DNA from: Antitrichia curtipendula
Taxonomy: Eukaryota > Streptophyta > Bryopsida > Hypnales > Leucodontaceae
Length of the DNA: 64,000 nucleotides
NCBI GenBank assembly: GCA_951230915.1
Contig: OX579641.1
Span: forward strand, 22,670,254-22,734,253
Direction of reading: 5' to 3'
The stretch's first letter is position 1. Each line of letters begins with the position of its first letter. Under the pieces are notes generated by a model. The model was not told the DNA's origin and did no database searches. It saw nothing but the letters and a program-made list of their open reading frames with translations. Shown here piece after piece: positions 25,814 through 37,492 of the stretch. The position numbers were made by a program, and so were the translations under genes.

Positions 25814-26303
25814 TAGCTCTACACTCATCTGTTTGCGACCCCGCCAAACTATTTGGCTTTCCGCATTGTTAACCTTGTTATTGGTAATAATTATTTTGCA
25901 CCATTCTTTTCTTTTTGTAAAAAACGGACAATGAACTTGGCATGCTCCTTTGTTATAGACTTTTGCCAATCATAAAACGCCTTCACTGGTCCAACTTGGT
26001 CCCCAATTCTTCGCAAGTATAAAAAATCATAAATTAATGATGTATACCACAAAGAGATTAGATGATACACATGAGCTCAAATGCACGCATCCCACTTGCT
26101 CTTGGTTCTTAAACAAACTGAATTTGTATAATATTGATGCTTCATTGCAAATTAGTTTTAAATTTGAACATACTCTTCCAAGGCCGCAAATTGATTCAAT
26201 ATCTTTGGCCACTTACAAATTTATAGCATGTCAAATCAAATTTTTATTTATTTATTAATTGAATTTTTAATCATTTATAATTAATATTTTGTTTTTTAAT
26301 TTT

Positions 26304-27746
26304 CTAAAATGAAGGAATTTTCTTTTTAAAATGAATTCCAGGATCCCAAATAAGTGGATTTGTTTCCAAGTTCAAAGTACATAAATTGTCATAATATTCA
26401 ATACAAATGACAAATTGATGAGAATTATTAATTCTTTTCATAAGCAAAGTCATATATAACACATCACTAAACTTCCAATATTTTTTAACACTTCGAATAT
26501 TTAAATGCATTGGATTTACAAACCAATCATTCTTGTAATTAAAGACCCATAGTTTCAAATCCATAAATTGATATCTTCCAAATTTATTGACTTTATATTT
26601 ATTAATCTTTGAAATGCTTTTAAAGTAAGCATGTTTAGTAATAAGTTTATGATTATTTTGCATTTCAATATTTTTATAATTTTTTATATATGACATCTTT
26701 TCATTTTGAAAATTCAAATTAATTAATCCATCTTCCATTTTTATATTTTTAATCATAATAGATTTTTTTTTAAATTTTTTGTCAATATTGGAGTTTATAA
26801 ATTCTTTTTCAATCTTATTAGTTTTTCTCATAATTACATCAATACATATTGGATAACTAAAATTCTTTTCATTCATGATTGTCACATTCAACATTGATTT
26901 TTTCTCATTTTTAAAAAGTTTCCTTTTCTTTTCATTTATATGTTTATAAATATTTAGAAGAATTAACAATGCAAAGATACGAAACAAATCTATAAATTTC
27001 TTCAACTTACATTGTTGCCAATTATTATGAATTTCCAATTGCATATTGAAGACAATAAGATCATTTTTTTCGCATGAAACAATTTTAAGTTGCTTATTCA
27101 AATTTTCTACTTGCAATAATAATGTATCTATTTCATTTTGCAAAACAATTTTATCTTGATCATTCTTACATAAATTTGAATGCATTGACCTCAATTTTGA
27201 TGAAAAGCAAGCTTCCAATTTTTTCCTTTCATTGTGATGTTTTCTTTTTAACTTATTGATCTTGAGCTTTAAAAAGGTTTCATTTTGCACAATTTTCTCT
27301 TTTTCTTCCAATGCTTTGGCCAATTCTTTTGCAAAACTATTTTCAAGAATTTTAATTTGTAACTCATAATTCTTTTTATCATTTTCAACATTATGATTAA
27401 TTTTTGAATTTTCTTCCAATTGACTAATTAGTTCAATATTCTTTTGCATCAATTTTGACAAGTCATCATTTAATTTTGCAATTGTACCTTTATAACCAAA
27501 ACTTGCATAAATTAACTCAATATTATTTTTTCTTGTAAAATCTTCATTTTCTCTTGCCAAAACTTTCTCTTGTTCTTCATCCAACATTTTCTTCTTCCAG
27601 TTTTGGGAATTTTCATTTCCTTCTTGTAATTTTACTTTTAAATCGATGCTAATTTGATCTTGGATTGAAATTTGATTGTATAAACTTTCTCTTTCATCAT
27701 TAAATTGGCAACTTTCATTCCAAAATCTATCTCTTACATTTATCAA
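26304..27746 (-). CDS. Coiled-coil protein of the LTR element, 5'-truncated
   Basis: An open frame of 480 codons, far longer than expected by chance in such AT-rich DNA. It has no ATG at its upstream end, which lies at the deletion junction with the LTR copy; the first in-frame ATG is residue 54. Residues about 30-245 are charged and rich in Glu, Lys, Asn, Ile and Leu with heptad-like spacing, predicting a long coiled coil. A short hydrophobic patch (around 258-268, ALLILLNIY) follows, then a Lys/Asn/Ile-rich basic region. The C-terminal 80 residues are different and richer in Trp, Tyr and Phe (DWFVNPMHLNIRSVKKYWKF), suggesting a folded domain. I do not recognise the family. It could be an accessory or gag-like protein of the retroelement, or a host fragment it captured. 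Confidence 0.55.
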   Translation of the reverse strand: MINVRDRFWNESCQFNDERESLYNQISIQDQISIDLKVKLQEGNENSQNWKKKMLDEEQEKVLARENEDFTRKNNIELIYASFGYKGTIAKLNDDLSKLMQKNIELISQLEENSKINHNVENDKKNYELQIKILENSFAKELAKALEEKEKIVQNETFLKLKINKLKRKHHNERKKLEACFSSKLRSMHSNLCKNDQDKIVLQNEIDTLLLQVENLNKQLKIVSCEKNDLIVFNMQLEIHNNWQQCKLKKFIDLFRIFALLILLNIYKHINEKKRKLFKNEKKSMLNVTIMNEKNFSYPICIDVIMRKTNKIEKEFINSNIDKKFKKKSIMIKNIKMEDGLINLNFQNEKMSYIKNYKNIEMQNNHKLITKHAYFKSISKINKYKVNKFGRYQFMDLKLWVFNYKNDWFVNPMHLNIRSVKKYWKFSDVLYMTLLMKRINNSHQFVICIEYYDNLCTLNLETNPLIWDPGIHFKKKIPSF

Positions 27747-27754
27747 GCCATCTT

Positions 27755-28285
27755 CTTCCTCTTATTCCACTTTCATGAAAATCTTAAAATAATCTCCATC
27801 TTCATTAAGCTCTCATATTCTTCCATCCTCCATATCACTCCAACTTGGACTGAATTACTTCACTTCTACTCACATCAACATAACTCGGCACACCAATTTG
27901 CTCACTCAAATATCCCACTTGGACACTTGACACAAGCAAAGACATAACACACAAAACAAACAAATATGCAGCACACCCGGCTGGGACTCGCAGTGGACAC
28001 TCTTCAAAACTGGGTGCATTCCAATTTGGGAGAGACCACTTAATAGGGATCCAAAACGGTAGTTGACAAACCGCCCAACTAGAAATACTAACCGCAAAGG
28101 AAAACCATCCAAATTGGACTTGACATCCTCAAAATAAGTCCTATAACTACATTCCAACTTGGTAAAATAACACTCAAAATCACCAAATTGAAACACAAAC
28201 ACACCAACGAAATACAAATTACACACAAAAATTTCAAAAATACCCACATAAAGGTAAACAATTATGTCCAAACACTCTATCTACA
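27755..28285 (-). repeat. 5' LTR, truncated
   Basis: This copy matches 25283-25813 with no length difference. It lacks the outer 421 bp of the complete LTR on its inner side, where it meets the coiled-coil frame directly. Confidence 0.75.
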
Positions 28286-29554
28286 GGGGCGCAAGACTCA
28301 AACCTGTTTAGATCATTTTTTCATCAGTTTTTTTATGAATTTTATATTCGTTTTGAAAGTTGACCCTTGGGAAATTAACTGCTTTAAGTGACAGTAGGCA
28401 ACCCAATTCCCCATTATAAGATCAGAATTACATCACTAATTCCACTTGTGTGAAAAGAGAAGTTGATCAAAGCTTGCAAATTGCCATGCTTTTTTTTTTA
28501 TCGAGCTATTCATTTCACATGCTTTTTATTGAGCGATTTTGTGAGTCACAGATAATGACTTATAAGTTTAACTGTTCACGATAGGTGCTTCTACAGTAGT
28601 GACACATCACAGTTGGTACTTGTGAAAGCCTAACCGAACGTTCCTATTTCAAATAACGGTATTTTTCAGGTAACTATGCATTAGGGCCTGCATTATTTGG
28701 ATACCGTACCCGGGGGGAGCACTCCATTTTTTTTTATTGGCAACGTGCGATCAAAATCTACAACCCCTATTTTATATGGTAAAAAATTATTTAAATAGTT
28801 TGAAAAAAATTATAGTATGTTATACTATGTTGGAAGTTCATATTGTGAATTTTTTTTTAAAATTCTTTATTTGAAATAATTACTTACAAATTTTGTAAGA
28901 AAATAAATACATTGTGTAGTTGAAAAATAATTTCGACCCCCTATTTTATATGATAAATAATATTTTTTAAATCATTTTTAAATTTCCAATAAATGAAGGC
29001 TTGGTTAAAGTTTATGCATACCAAAGTTGGATACAATTATCATTCAAATGCAATCTTCATAAATATTTGAAGTGAAAATACAACCATTTTAGTGCAATCT
29101 TCAATTGTGCATTTGAATATCTTGTTGAATTCAATTGAATCCAAATTTTTTTCACATAAAAGATATATTGATTGTGTAACAACACACAAAAATTTGGAAC
29201 TAAATCAAAATTTATTAAAATATAAATAGGGATAGAAAATTTACTTGATCGCACGTGATGTCCAAAGAATACATTGAGTGAATCCCCTGGGATACCATAG
29301 GCAAGAGTTTTGAGAATTCAAAGCTCATTGGTAGATGATATAAATAAAATCAATAAAAGTTCTATGTTGAGGTGGTGCACATTCTCATAATCGATGTGTA
29401 CATATGTGCAAGATTTTGGAGTTCTATATGTAGGTACTTTACGTACTAACAATTATGTATAATTACGTAAGAAGGAGTTCACCCCTTCAACAAGATTGAT
29501 TCAAAGCCAATGTCTTTTTTTTTTTTTTCTTCAATCTTTATATAAGAATCTATT
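28286..29554. other. Intergenic DNA, nothing recognised
   Basis: AT-rich, with a short GC patch (ACCCGGGGGGAGC) near 28707. No gene is seen. Confidence 0.5.
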
Positions 29555-30087
29555 TCATATGCGGCCACTCCTTTCTCTAAGAGGAACATTCACACATAAA
29601 TATATACCAACTTCCTTCTCAACTTGGGCAAACCTCTCGCCAAACGGTTCCCATACAACTTCCATGTAGTTCGTGCACCTCATTTTGTTACTACCTACCT
29701 CGTCTTGCATTTGGATCTCTGAACTTTCCAACACTTTTTCCACATAAAATGACATTTTTTTTCTTACTTCCCTCAACTCTACAAAGCCTACCTCCCTTGA
29801 CCAAATTCCAATACCTTTCCCACATAAAATGGTGCTCTTTGTCTTTCTTCCCTCAACTCTATAATAAGAGCCACAAACTCGCCTACAACAATATCATTCT
29901 CTAGATTGAATAGAAGAAAATGATTTTCATTTGCATCCTCCACTACTTCTAGTGTTGCTTCATTTCTTCTAGCTCTCTTCTTCCCCTCGAGACCATTGTC
30001 CTTGATGCTTAAAGAAAGAGGAAGGAGAATCCCCATTAAATAAATTGCATGCGCAAATGTGGCATCAATACTACCGGGTGAGTGCAA
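29555..30087 (-). pseudogene. Decayed reading frame with internal duplication, TE-like
   Basis: Two successive minus-strand frames (30087-29788 and 29776-29555) read as parts of one protein. The first ends EFVALIIELREERQ then APFYVGKVLEFG. The second repeats the theme as ELREVRKKMSFYVEKVLE and continues to VVWEPFGERFAQVEKE. The underlying DNA (about 29735-29788 and 29812-29865) is a direct duplication with a spacing near 79 bp. A stop and frame change separate the halves. The FVAL...PFYVGKVLE...VVWEP style resembles C-terminal regions of transposon-encoded proteins, but I cannot name the family. Confidence 0.4.
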
Positions 30088-30310
30088 AGATGTGAGCCTA
30101 TGAGCCTTGAACTTAGTTGTAGGTATGTATCTACAACCATATGAAGGTATTCATAACATATGTATCTATAAGATAGGTACGTTATAATACAAAAAGAGTC
30201 TACAATATAGAGACTTATAACCATAGGAGGTGTCTATAATATAGAGACTTATAACCATAGAAGGTGTATAACATAGACTCATGAGCTCATGGATTCTATA
30301 CCCACATGCT
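30085..30310. repeat. Degenerate tandem array, second locus
   Basis: Units such as TATAGAGACTTATAACCATAG recur two to four times, opened by GTGAGCCTATGAGCCTTG and closed by CACATGCTAG. These are the same brackets as the array at 3172-3480. Confidence 0.65.
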
Positions 30311-31003
30311 AGTACTCCCCACAAATGCAACATTGTATGATAGAATGAATGAAATGCATTCTTAAAAAAATTACAAGTACCATAGTTTTGAAGTACCATA
30401 CTTTTTAGCACGCAATTATGCAACCAACCACTAATTCAAAATGAATTAGCATATCTAATAAAATAAAAAAAATCGCAAAATAAAATAATGCAAAAGATGC
30501 ACTAAGGAACTAAAAAATCCACCTTCTACTTTGCTAATTTTAATTTTTTACATTCTTCTTGTACCTAATTCAAGACCTTCACTAGTTTTCATCAAAAAAA
30601 ATTTAGGATTTCAAACAAGAAGCATTTTATCACTACTAAAAATAAAAACAATCACAAAGGCATGTAAAGTAAGTAGAAGTTCCAAACAAAGAAAACATAA
30701 TACTACACTTGGGAGGTGGAAACTATAATGACTAATTGACTAAAAAAACCTTCACCTTGAAATCTTGAGGCAAAAAGAAGAAGAACTAAAAGAAGGGTGA
30801 ATAGCGAAAAACAAAATTACAACAAGCACACAACAAATAGCAAAAAGGACAACAAACAATGAAGAAGACAAAGAATGGGAAGAAAATGATTAGCAAGAAG
30901 CAAGAAAAAATACCTAAATTGTATACTTAAGAGATGATGACTGACCTAAATCCTCACTTAATTATAAATCTCGAGGCCAAAACAAGAGGAAGAAATGAGA
31001 AAA
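30311..31003. other. A-rich intergenic DNA, nothing recognised
   Basis: Purine-rich stretches with AAGAAG phrases. No gene is seen. Confidence 0.5.
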
Positions 31004-31097
31004 GGATGATTTGCAAGAAGCAAGTACAAGAACTTTAATTGTTGTATTTTGGATGATTAGCAAGAAGCAAGTACAAGAACCTTAATTGCTAGATTTC
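31004..31097 (+). repeat. Two-copy tandem repeat, 47-bp period
   Basis: GCAAGAAGCAAGTACAAGAA plus flanking bases occurs twice in tandem. A related single phrase lies near 30890. Confidence 0.7.
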
Positions 31098-31109
31098 ATA
31101 AACACATTC

Positions 31110-32716
31110 TAGAATTACATATACAAGGAAAGCTTTTAATAATTCCATTTTGATTAACCCCTAAAGGATCAAATTGCATTTTTTGGCAACATAGCGATTT
31201 TGGGCAACTCACTATGGATGGAGTTTTTTTTTTATTTCTTTGAAATTTTCACACAACATGTGCCTGAGGAGTAGCTTTAATGCCAAACAATTTTTGTAAC
31301 TTTTGACTACATGGTTAAAAAGTTATTGCATGATATGTGATTTTCTTTGAACTTTGGGCAGCCCGGGCAGCTCAAAAAAATTCTTTAAAAATGACTTTAA
31401 AAAAAAATTAAAATTTGAAATTGGTTTATTAGATTTTTATCTAAGTGGGAAGCTTTGGATCATCCCATTTTGATCGATGAGTCAAAAGTTATGAGGAGTT
31501 TTAGTTTGGGGTAGTTTGCCACTAGTTATAGAATCTACACAAACAAAAAAAGTTTGAAATCCTTTATTTAATTCAATTTTTAATATTTTTGGAAAAAAAC
31601 AACAACATTAGTTGTAGATTGTTCATTAAAACATTTTTACCATTGGGATTGGAATTTTTCAATTCCATAAATAAATTGTTTACAATTTAGTATTTTGGCT
31701 CATTTTGTACTTCTTTCTACTTACTATATTTTTTGTACATGTTGTACAATTCCAAATGATTTGAAAATTTTCAAGCATGTAGCCAACTTGAATTGAAGAA
31801 TGAATCTAAAGAGTTACAACCATTTGGACTTTGTTTCATACAAATATTGCCTTCTGAAGTGCAGCTGCCCGGATTTTCGCAGTGGTAAAAAAAAGATTTT
31901 TGTAACTTCAAACACTGATATCTTGCAATCTACACGGCGGAAATTTCTGAAATTTTTTCTTCATCTTTTCAAATTAGTTTACTAAAAGATCCTATGGTTA
32001 AATTTGTCCTAAATTGTTTTTTTCTAAAATTTTGTGGTTGTCTTAAAAATGACAGTTTTAGAGTGGTTTCGGTGAAAACATAGTCAAAAACCTTTAGGGG
32101 TTAACTTTTAGAAGGAGATTTAGTTTGTAGGCAGTTATGGATTTTCTACTCTAAAATAAACTTTAAAGTCCTTTATTTAACTCAATTTTCAATATTTTTG
32201 GAAAAAAATAAATCATAGGATGTAGATTGTTTATTACAACATTGCAACCATTGGAATTGGAATGTTTCAATTCTATACTTAAATCTTTAATAATTTGGTA
32301 TTTTGAATCATTCTCAACTTCTTTCTACTTATTATTTTTTTCCTGTATGTTGTACAATTCCAAATGATTTGAAAATTTTCAAGCATGTAGTGAACTTGCC
32401 TTAAAGAATGAATCCAAAGAAGCATCACCAACATGGAAATTTTTTCATACAAATGTGACCTTATGAAGTGTAGCTGCCCTGTTTTTCATAGGGCCAAAAC
32501 TAGGATTTTTTTCACTTCAAATGCTAATATTTTGCAATCTACATTGTAAAAAAATTTGAAATTTTTTCTACATCTTTTTAAACTAGCATACTACAAGATC
32601 CTATGGTTACATGTGTCCAAAAATGTTTTTTTCCTAAAATTTGGTACTTGTACTAGAAGTGGAAATTTTAGCGTGTTTTTGGTGAAAACATAGTTAAGGA
32701 ATTCATTAGGGATTAT
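31110..32716 (+). mobile_element. Older TTAA-type element interrupted by 31154-32104
   Basis: The segment 31110-31153 (ACAAGGAAAGCTTTTAATAA region) and 32105-32716 are the two sides of one element, as shown by alignment to the middle and right half of 46088-47039. Its right end is a worn TIR near 32699-32716. Its left half before 31110 is missing or too decayed to see. A younger member of the same family sits inside it at a TTAA. Confidence 0.75.
31154..32104 (+). mobile_element. TTAA-flanked piggyBac-like non-autonomous element 1
   Basis: This copy is 951 bp including the terminal TTAA at each end. The termini are TTAACCCCTAAAGG and its inverse. It aligns to 46088-47039 over its full length, including a CAGCCCGGGCAGC block about 210 bp from the left end, a GCAGCTGCCC block about 240 bp from the right end, and TCTTGCAATCTACACGG. 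It has no coding capacity. It is inserted in an older copy of the same family, with TTAA present on both sides. Confidence 0.9.
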
Positions 32717-34052
32717 CTTTCTCTTCTTAAAATATAGGCATAGTCATATTTATTTCCATAGACAGCATTTGGAATGATGGATTACCTACAACTCTACATG
32801 TCTTAAAAAAGGAGTATTTTAACGTTTGTATTTTTAATTAATTAATTATAGTGAAATAAAAAAATCTAAAAATTGATCATTGGTAAGGACATTATAGTGA
32901 TGAGATTTCATCAAAAGAATGAACTTCAAACCATCTTCTATATTCAAAAGCGTGTGCACAATGGAACCCCTTTTTGGGCCTATTTGGACAAACGTGGAGG
33001 ACATAAAATAATGTAATTTTTGATGCCCCCTCACATGATACATGTCCAACTAGTGTAGTAATAGACCACAAAAATTTCTTTCCTAAATCATTAAATTTGG
33101 ATACTCTTTAGTACAAAAAACAAAAAACGTTGAAAGTGTGACAAATTAGAGAAATTAACTTTTAAATATAAAATTATTTTTGAAATTTTCTGAAAAATAA
33201 GTGATACAATTTCAATAAAAACATCTAGAAATAGATTTTTTGCTTTTGGCATTGGGCTTAGAACTCAAAAGTTATAGCTTGGACAAAAACTGGTTTTGCA
33301 AAACGCTACCAAAATCGGCCGGTGTTTCTTACAATGACCCTGATACAAAAGGTAGAGAGTTTAGGGATTAGATGTCAAAGCAAGGGTTTATGTAACTGCA
33401 GCTCCCTTAATTGAAAATAGCAACAACTATCCAAAAATTATAAGAAAAATTTGGATGAAGGCCTAACTTATTTTATTAATATTAAAAATTTCTCAATTTT
33501 AATATATTATTGTTTAGGCTGCCTAACTATTTTCTGTATTTTAATTAATTATCAAGTAGAAAGTTGTCTAATTTGTCTAATCTACGATAATAGAGGACTA
33601 TTAGTCCTTAAGATAGACTAGGATTTTTTTTACTTTTAGCTTTCTATTATGGATTCTATCTAGAACCATCCATTAAGTAAAAGTCCTAGTCGTACTTAAA
33701 AGTATTCTAAATATGAGTTCATATCTTATTCAAATCTTGATCTTCCTCTTGGATTTGTCTAAGTTCTAATACACTTGTCTTCATCCAAGGGCTATCTAAC
33801 TCCAAATCTACCATCTTACTCATGCCTTGATTCATGCTTGTTGTTTGGATTGTTAGGTTTTGAGGTTGATAGGATCTACAACCCGAAGCTATTTTGAGGT
33901 TCTAAGCGAGCCTTTTATGGATGAGGAATGAAGGGTGAAGACTAAAACAGTGCCAAAAAATGGAGGAAGACTCTTGATACGTTTAATGTATGGAAGGTGT
34001 TTGATGTAATGAAGGCATTTGAAGAGGAGGTTCTGCATTTTATCAAGAATAA
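32717..34052. other. Intergenic DNA, nothing recognised
   Basis: AT-rich. Short frames near 32846-33049 look like chance. Confidence 0.5.
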
Positions 34053-35386
34053 TTGTTTATAGTAACAAACAAAGTACAATTTCCCCAACATACCCCTCGA
34101 TTACTTGATATGAAAATTTCAAATGAGTCAAAAGGTCAAGAATGTTATTCATTTGGATTGTATTCAAGTGGTTGGATTAGTAATGAGGTTTGTCTCTGGA
34201 GACCACTCACAATGAAATCTTCAAATGGTCAGATTGTGCAAGGAAACAAAGATTATGTTGGTTTTAGCCTTGATTCTCATTTATAATGACCAAAATCCGT
34301 TGTATTGCCTATTGAGATTAAGGGGCTATGGAAGTTGGATGTTCAGGGTTGGAAGACTTTACTTGTGTTAATGAACATGAGAGGAGAAAATTCTATAAAG
34401 GTTAGGAATGCCATCTCTCAAGTATTTATGTATATGATTATGAGTGAAACATAGTATGCCATGTTGTGCTCAAAGTCGAAGTTTTTTTTTTCCGAAGAAG
34501 TGATGATCCCGAAGAAAAGCATTTGGAGGTGTTTTAGACCATTTGTAATGATAGTTCTTTTCCTAGTGTGAGGCAATGTTGGCCGTACGCATCCCACCTA
34601 GCTCTTCTTGTTGAGTTTTTTCCCTCAAAGTAGCTTCAAATTACTCTTCTAGAACATAAATGGATAACTATTCCTCGAGCACCTAGAGGTGGTAGTTCTA
34701 ATGTAAAGGAGAAGAAGAGGTCTAGGAAAGTTCATAAGAAGTCCAAAAAAGAAAATTGGAGGTCTTGGGAGGAAAAGTGCCACAAGGAGCGGCAAGGGAT
34801 TTGGTACTATTGGTAGGTCAAATGTGTCTTTGTCTTTAGATGTATCCTTGATTGAATTGCCACATGCAGATTGATTTTTTGTCTTTACCGAATCTTTGTT
34901 TATCTACATTGAAGTTGAAGAGAATGTACAAAAGACACTTTCCAATACTATGTATCTAACCCAAACCAAGTCATAAAGATGTATGAGTTTAGTGAGACTT
35001 TTGAAGCCTTGAATCATTTCAAGAGAGAAATTGATGCATACATCCCTTTGGTGGACTTACATGGACTTTTAGTGCCACAACTGTTTGGGTATAAGGCAAG
35101 TTGGGGGCACTTCCTTGGTTTCATTACCATGGAAGCCTTAGGACCTTCAACCAATGAAGGAGATCTTAATAAGAGGTTTAGAGAGTGGCATGTGGATGGG
35201 CTTTACTTGCTCCATGGTAGAAAAGTATGCCATGGAGATCTCAACTTGAAGAATAGTCTTCTTCTTTTCAACAATGAAGAAAGTAAAGAAAGTGGTGAAG
35301 CCCAAAGTTCTTTTGAATACAAGTTTATTGATTTGGGAGAGAATGTATATCCTTGTGATGAGGTGGGGTTAGAGCTTGAGAAATAA
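34053..35386 (+). pseudogene. Broken nuclease-like plus protein-kinase-like gene
   Basis: The first part (34053 to about 34560) stays in one frame apart from stops at 34287-34292 and 34449-34451. It carries PIEIKG, the E-x-K of a PD-(D/E)XK nuclease fold, followed by an AISQVFMYM block. The reading then shifts frame. The last part, 34979-35386, is open for 135 codons: a KREIDAYIPLVDLHGLLVPQ segment, GFITMEALG, the catalytic-loop motif HGDLNLKN and FIDLGE in place of the usual D-F-G. A lysine-bearing glycine loop is not evident. A nuclease-like domain before an atypical kinase is known from Crinkler-related and fungal or plant kinase-like proteins. That assignment is by motif and order, so moderate. 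Stops and frame changes make it a pseudogene as it stands; introns could explain some breaks. Confidence 0.6.
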
Positions 35387-37492
35387 CAGTTCCAAAACTT
35401 CCTCAATGATAGTATATAGCAAGGAATTTCATTCACGGGAGGCAAAGACAAGATTGTTTGCAAGTATATATATTTGATATTAATGGTAGGGGGACACATG
35501 AGGTCAAATTGCAAGTCTTGAAATGCATTGTTTAATAGTCACTTTGAAGTTTATTTGTATATACAGTTTATGTTAAGAGATTTTGCATATGACATTTTTC
35601 AAGTTCATTCACAATTGCACATCCACAGCCATACATTCGTAGTCATACATTTGCAATCATACATCCATAGTCTTGCATATGCTATTATACATCTACTATT
35701 ATTTATCATTTATTGATCATCCATTGCAAATTTACTTGCAATCATACTTAAGAATTCAATTTCAAATTATTCAAAGTTGTTATTTCAATGGTTGCTTTGG
35801 ATTAGTTCCTAGATAGTTGAGAATACGATCTGTCCCTATTGTATACCCTCAAAGAAGTATCGATTCATGTGCTCTCCAAGGAATTGTTTGCATCTATGAT
35901 GATTCTACGCATTCTTTATACAATTGACAGTGGGTTCGTAATAGTAGGTTTGGCCAATATCAACTAGAAGTCCTTAAACGGTGCCCATGACTCTGAATTA
36001 AATTGCTATGGGAGCATGCCAACCGCTTACAACCTCGCAATCCGCAACCCAACAAAAGGCCAAATCTATAGCTTGCAAATGGCATGATGGTTTGAGTATC
36101 TTGACATTTTTCATAACCATTTTATGGAATCATGGTGTGGAGCTTTTGGGAATGTTTATGCAAGAAGAGGTGGTGGATCTTCCAAGTCATCTCTTGGCAT
36201 ATCCTTACATTGTAGGTTGTGATGTTTCCATGTCTCAGAATCTGGAGCACAAGTTAATGCCCAACACCAAGACCAAGGTGGTAATCACTAGGGATGGTAG
36301 TATATAAGGTTGTTTTTGTAAATTTATAAAAAATATATGAAACTCTTTCAACATATCTATATCATTGGTTTATATAGAGCAATTCTTTCTTCTTTCCATT
36401 ACATGGTTTTTTTTCAAGAGTCTTTAATGAAGATTATTTAGATGAAGTGCACTTCACAACATTCATCATAAATTGAGTGGATGGTTGAACGATTAGGAGT
36501 TGACAAATAAGTTTTTAAAGTTAGAGGAATTGGTTCTACAAGAAATTTGAAAATTAAAACTAAATTGAAAGGAAAAAAATTTGGTATCAACATTGATATG
36601 AATTATTAATAAGGGTAAGAATTTATTGTCACCTACAAAATCAATGTCACTATAGGATTCTTCTTTTCCCCTTAAATGATACAATACATCAACATTTCAC
36701 CTGATATTCATTCAATTATATTTTTAAATAGTATATTTGTTGATAAATTAGTGTCACATGCACTAATAGGACATTTTAATGTAGGTATATAATGATTTGG
36801 TACCTACCATATGAGAAAATATTAACAAAATATCTTGAACCCTAGAGGGAAATTTCAAGATGAAGTGGCCAATTGGAATTTAGATAAATCAAACAAAGTC
36901 TAATTGTAACCATATACTTGCTTTAAAGAAATAAGAAAAATCTCCCCATCTAGTGACCAAATCAAATATTTTGTTGTTGAGGAAAGAAATTGGGAAGGTG
37001 GATTGCTTGTACTACAACCTTCTTTTGCTTTTACAATATGATAATTATGTAACTAACATGATATAGTATGCAATTTTTAAAGTTAAAATTATTTTTTTCA
37101 AAAGAACTTGTTTCTTGTTTAAAAATTTGATTCCAAGGGCCAAAGTCTATTGACCTTGACAAATAGGGTCCCAAACACACTTTTCTTCTAACTTCATACA
37201 CAATAACCTTGTAATTTATGTAGTCATGAAGATTATCAAAATTCAATATTTAGATACATGTACTAGTAACATTATTGTTCACCATTAGTAATCAAAGATA
37301 CATGATGAATGAATTACGATTGAAAATAAATGCATAAATTCAAAAGTTTTATGATGGTGTTTTGGATACAAGTGGACAAGTTCAACTCAATAGTATTCTA
37401 GTTGCAGTTTTCATTGAATTTTTTTAATACGCACAATTTATTTTAAAAAAAAATCCAGTATTGATTATTGTTGTCAAATCCACTTATGCATT
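35387..37492. other. Intergenic DNA, nothing recognised
   Basis: A loose CATACAT(T/C)(C/T)(A/G)TAGT repeat lies at about 35620-35690. A 99-codon plus-strand frame at 36008-36307 (with CDVSMSQNLEHKL) has some protein character but no family I know, and is left unassigned. Confidence 0.4.

Larger units (their letters stand above)
24862..28285 (-). mobile_element. LTR element, internally deleted, young
   Basis: A 531-bp direct repeat (25283-25813 and 27755-28285) differs at about three positions that I could see. The left copy extends outward to a TGTTG at 24862, giving an LTR of 952 bp with TGTTG...CTACA ends. The right copy ends in the same CTACA but is cut short inside at 27755. Flanking bases GGGGT (24857-24861) and GGGGC (28286-28290) match at four of five, as a target duplication would. 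The internal region is only about 1.9 kb and has no recognisable gag, protease, reverse transcriptase or integrase. The minus strand is taken as sense because the only long open frame lies on it. A deletion removed the end of the 5' LTR, the primer site and the start of that frame. Confidence 0.7.

Noticed and set aside
24862..28285. Plus-strand orientation of the LTR element
   Set aside because: No primer-binding site follows the left LTR and no plus-strand gene lies inside; the minus orientation fits the only long frame, though not proven.
36008..36307. A 99-codon plus-strand frame
   Set aside because: Some protein-like composition but no recognisable family or splice context; it is left as intergenic.
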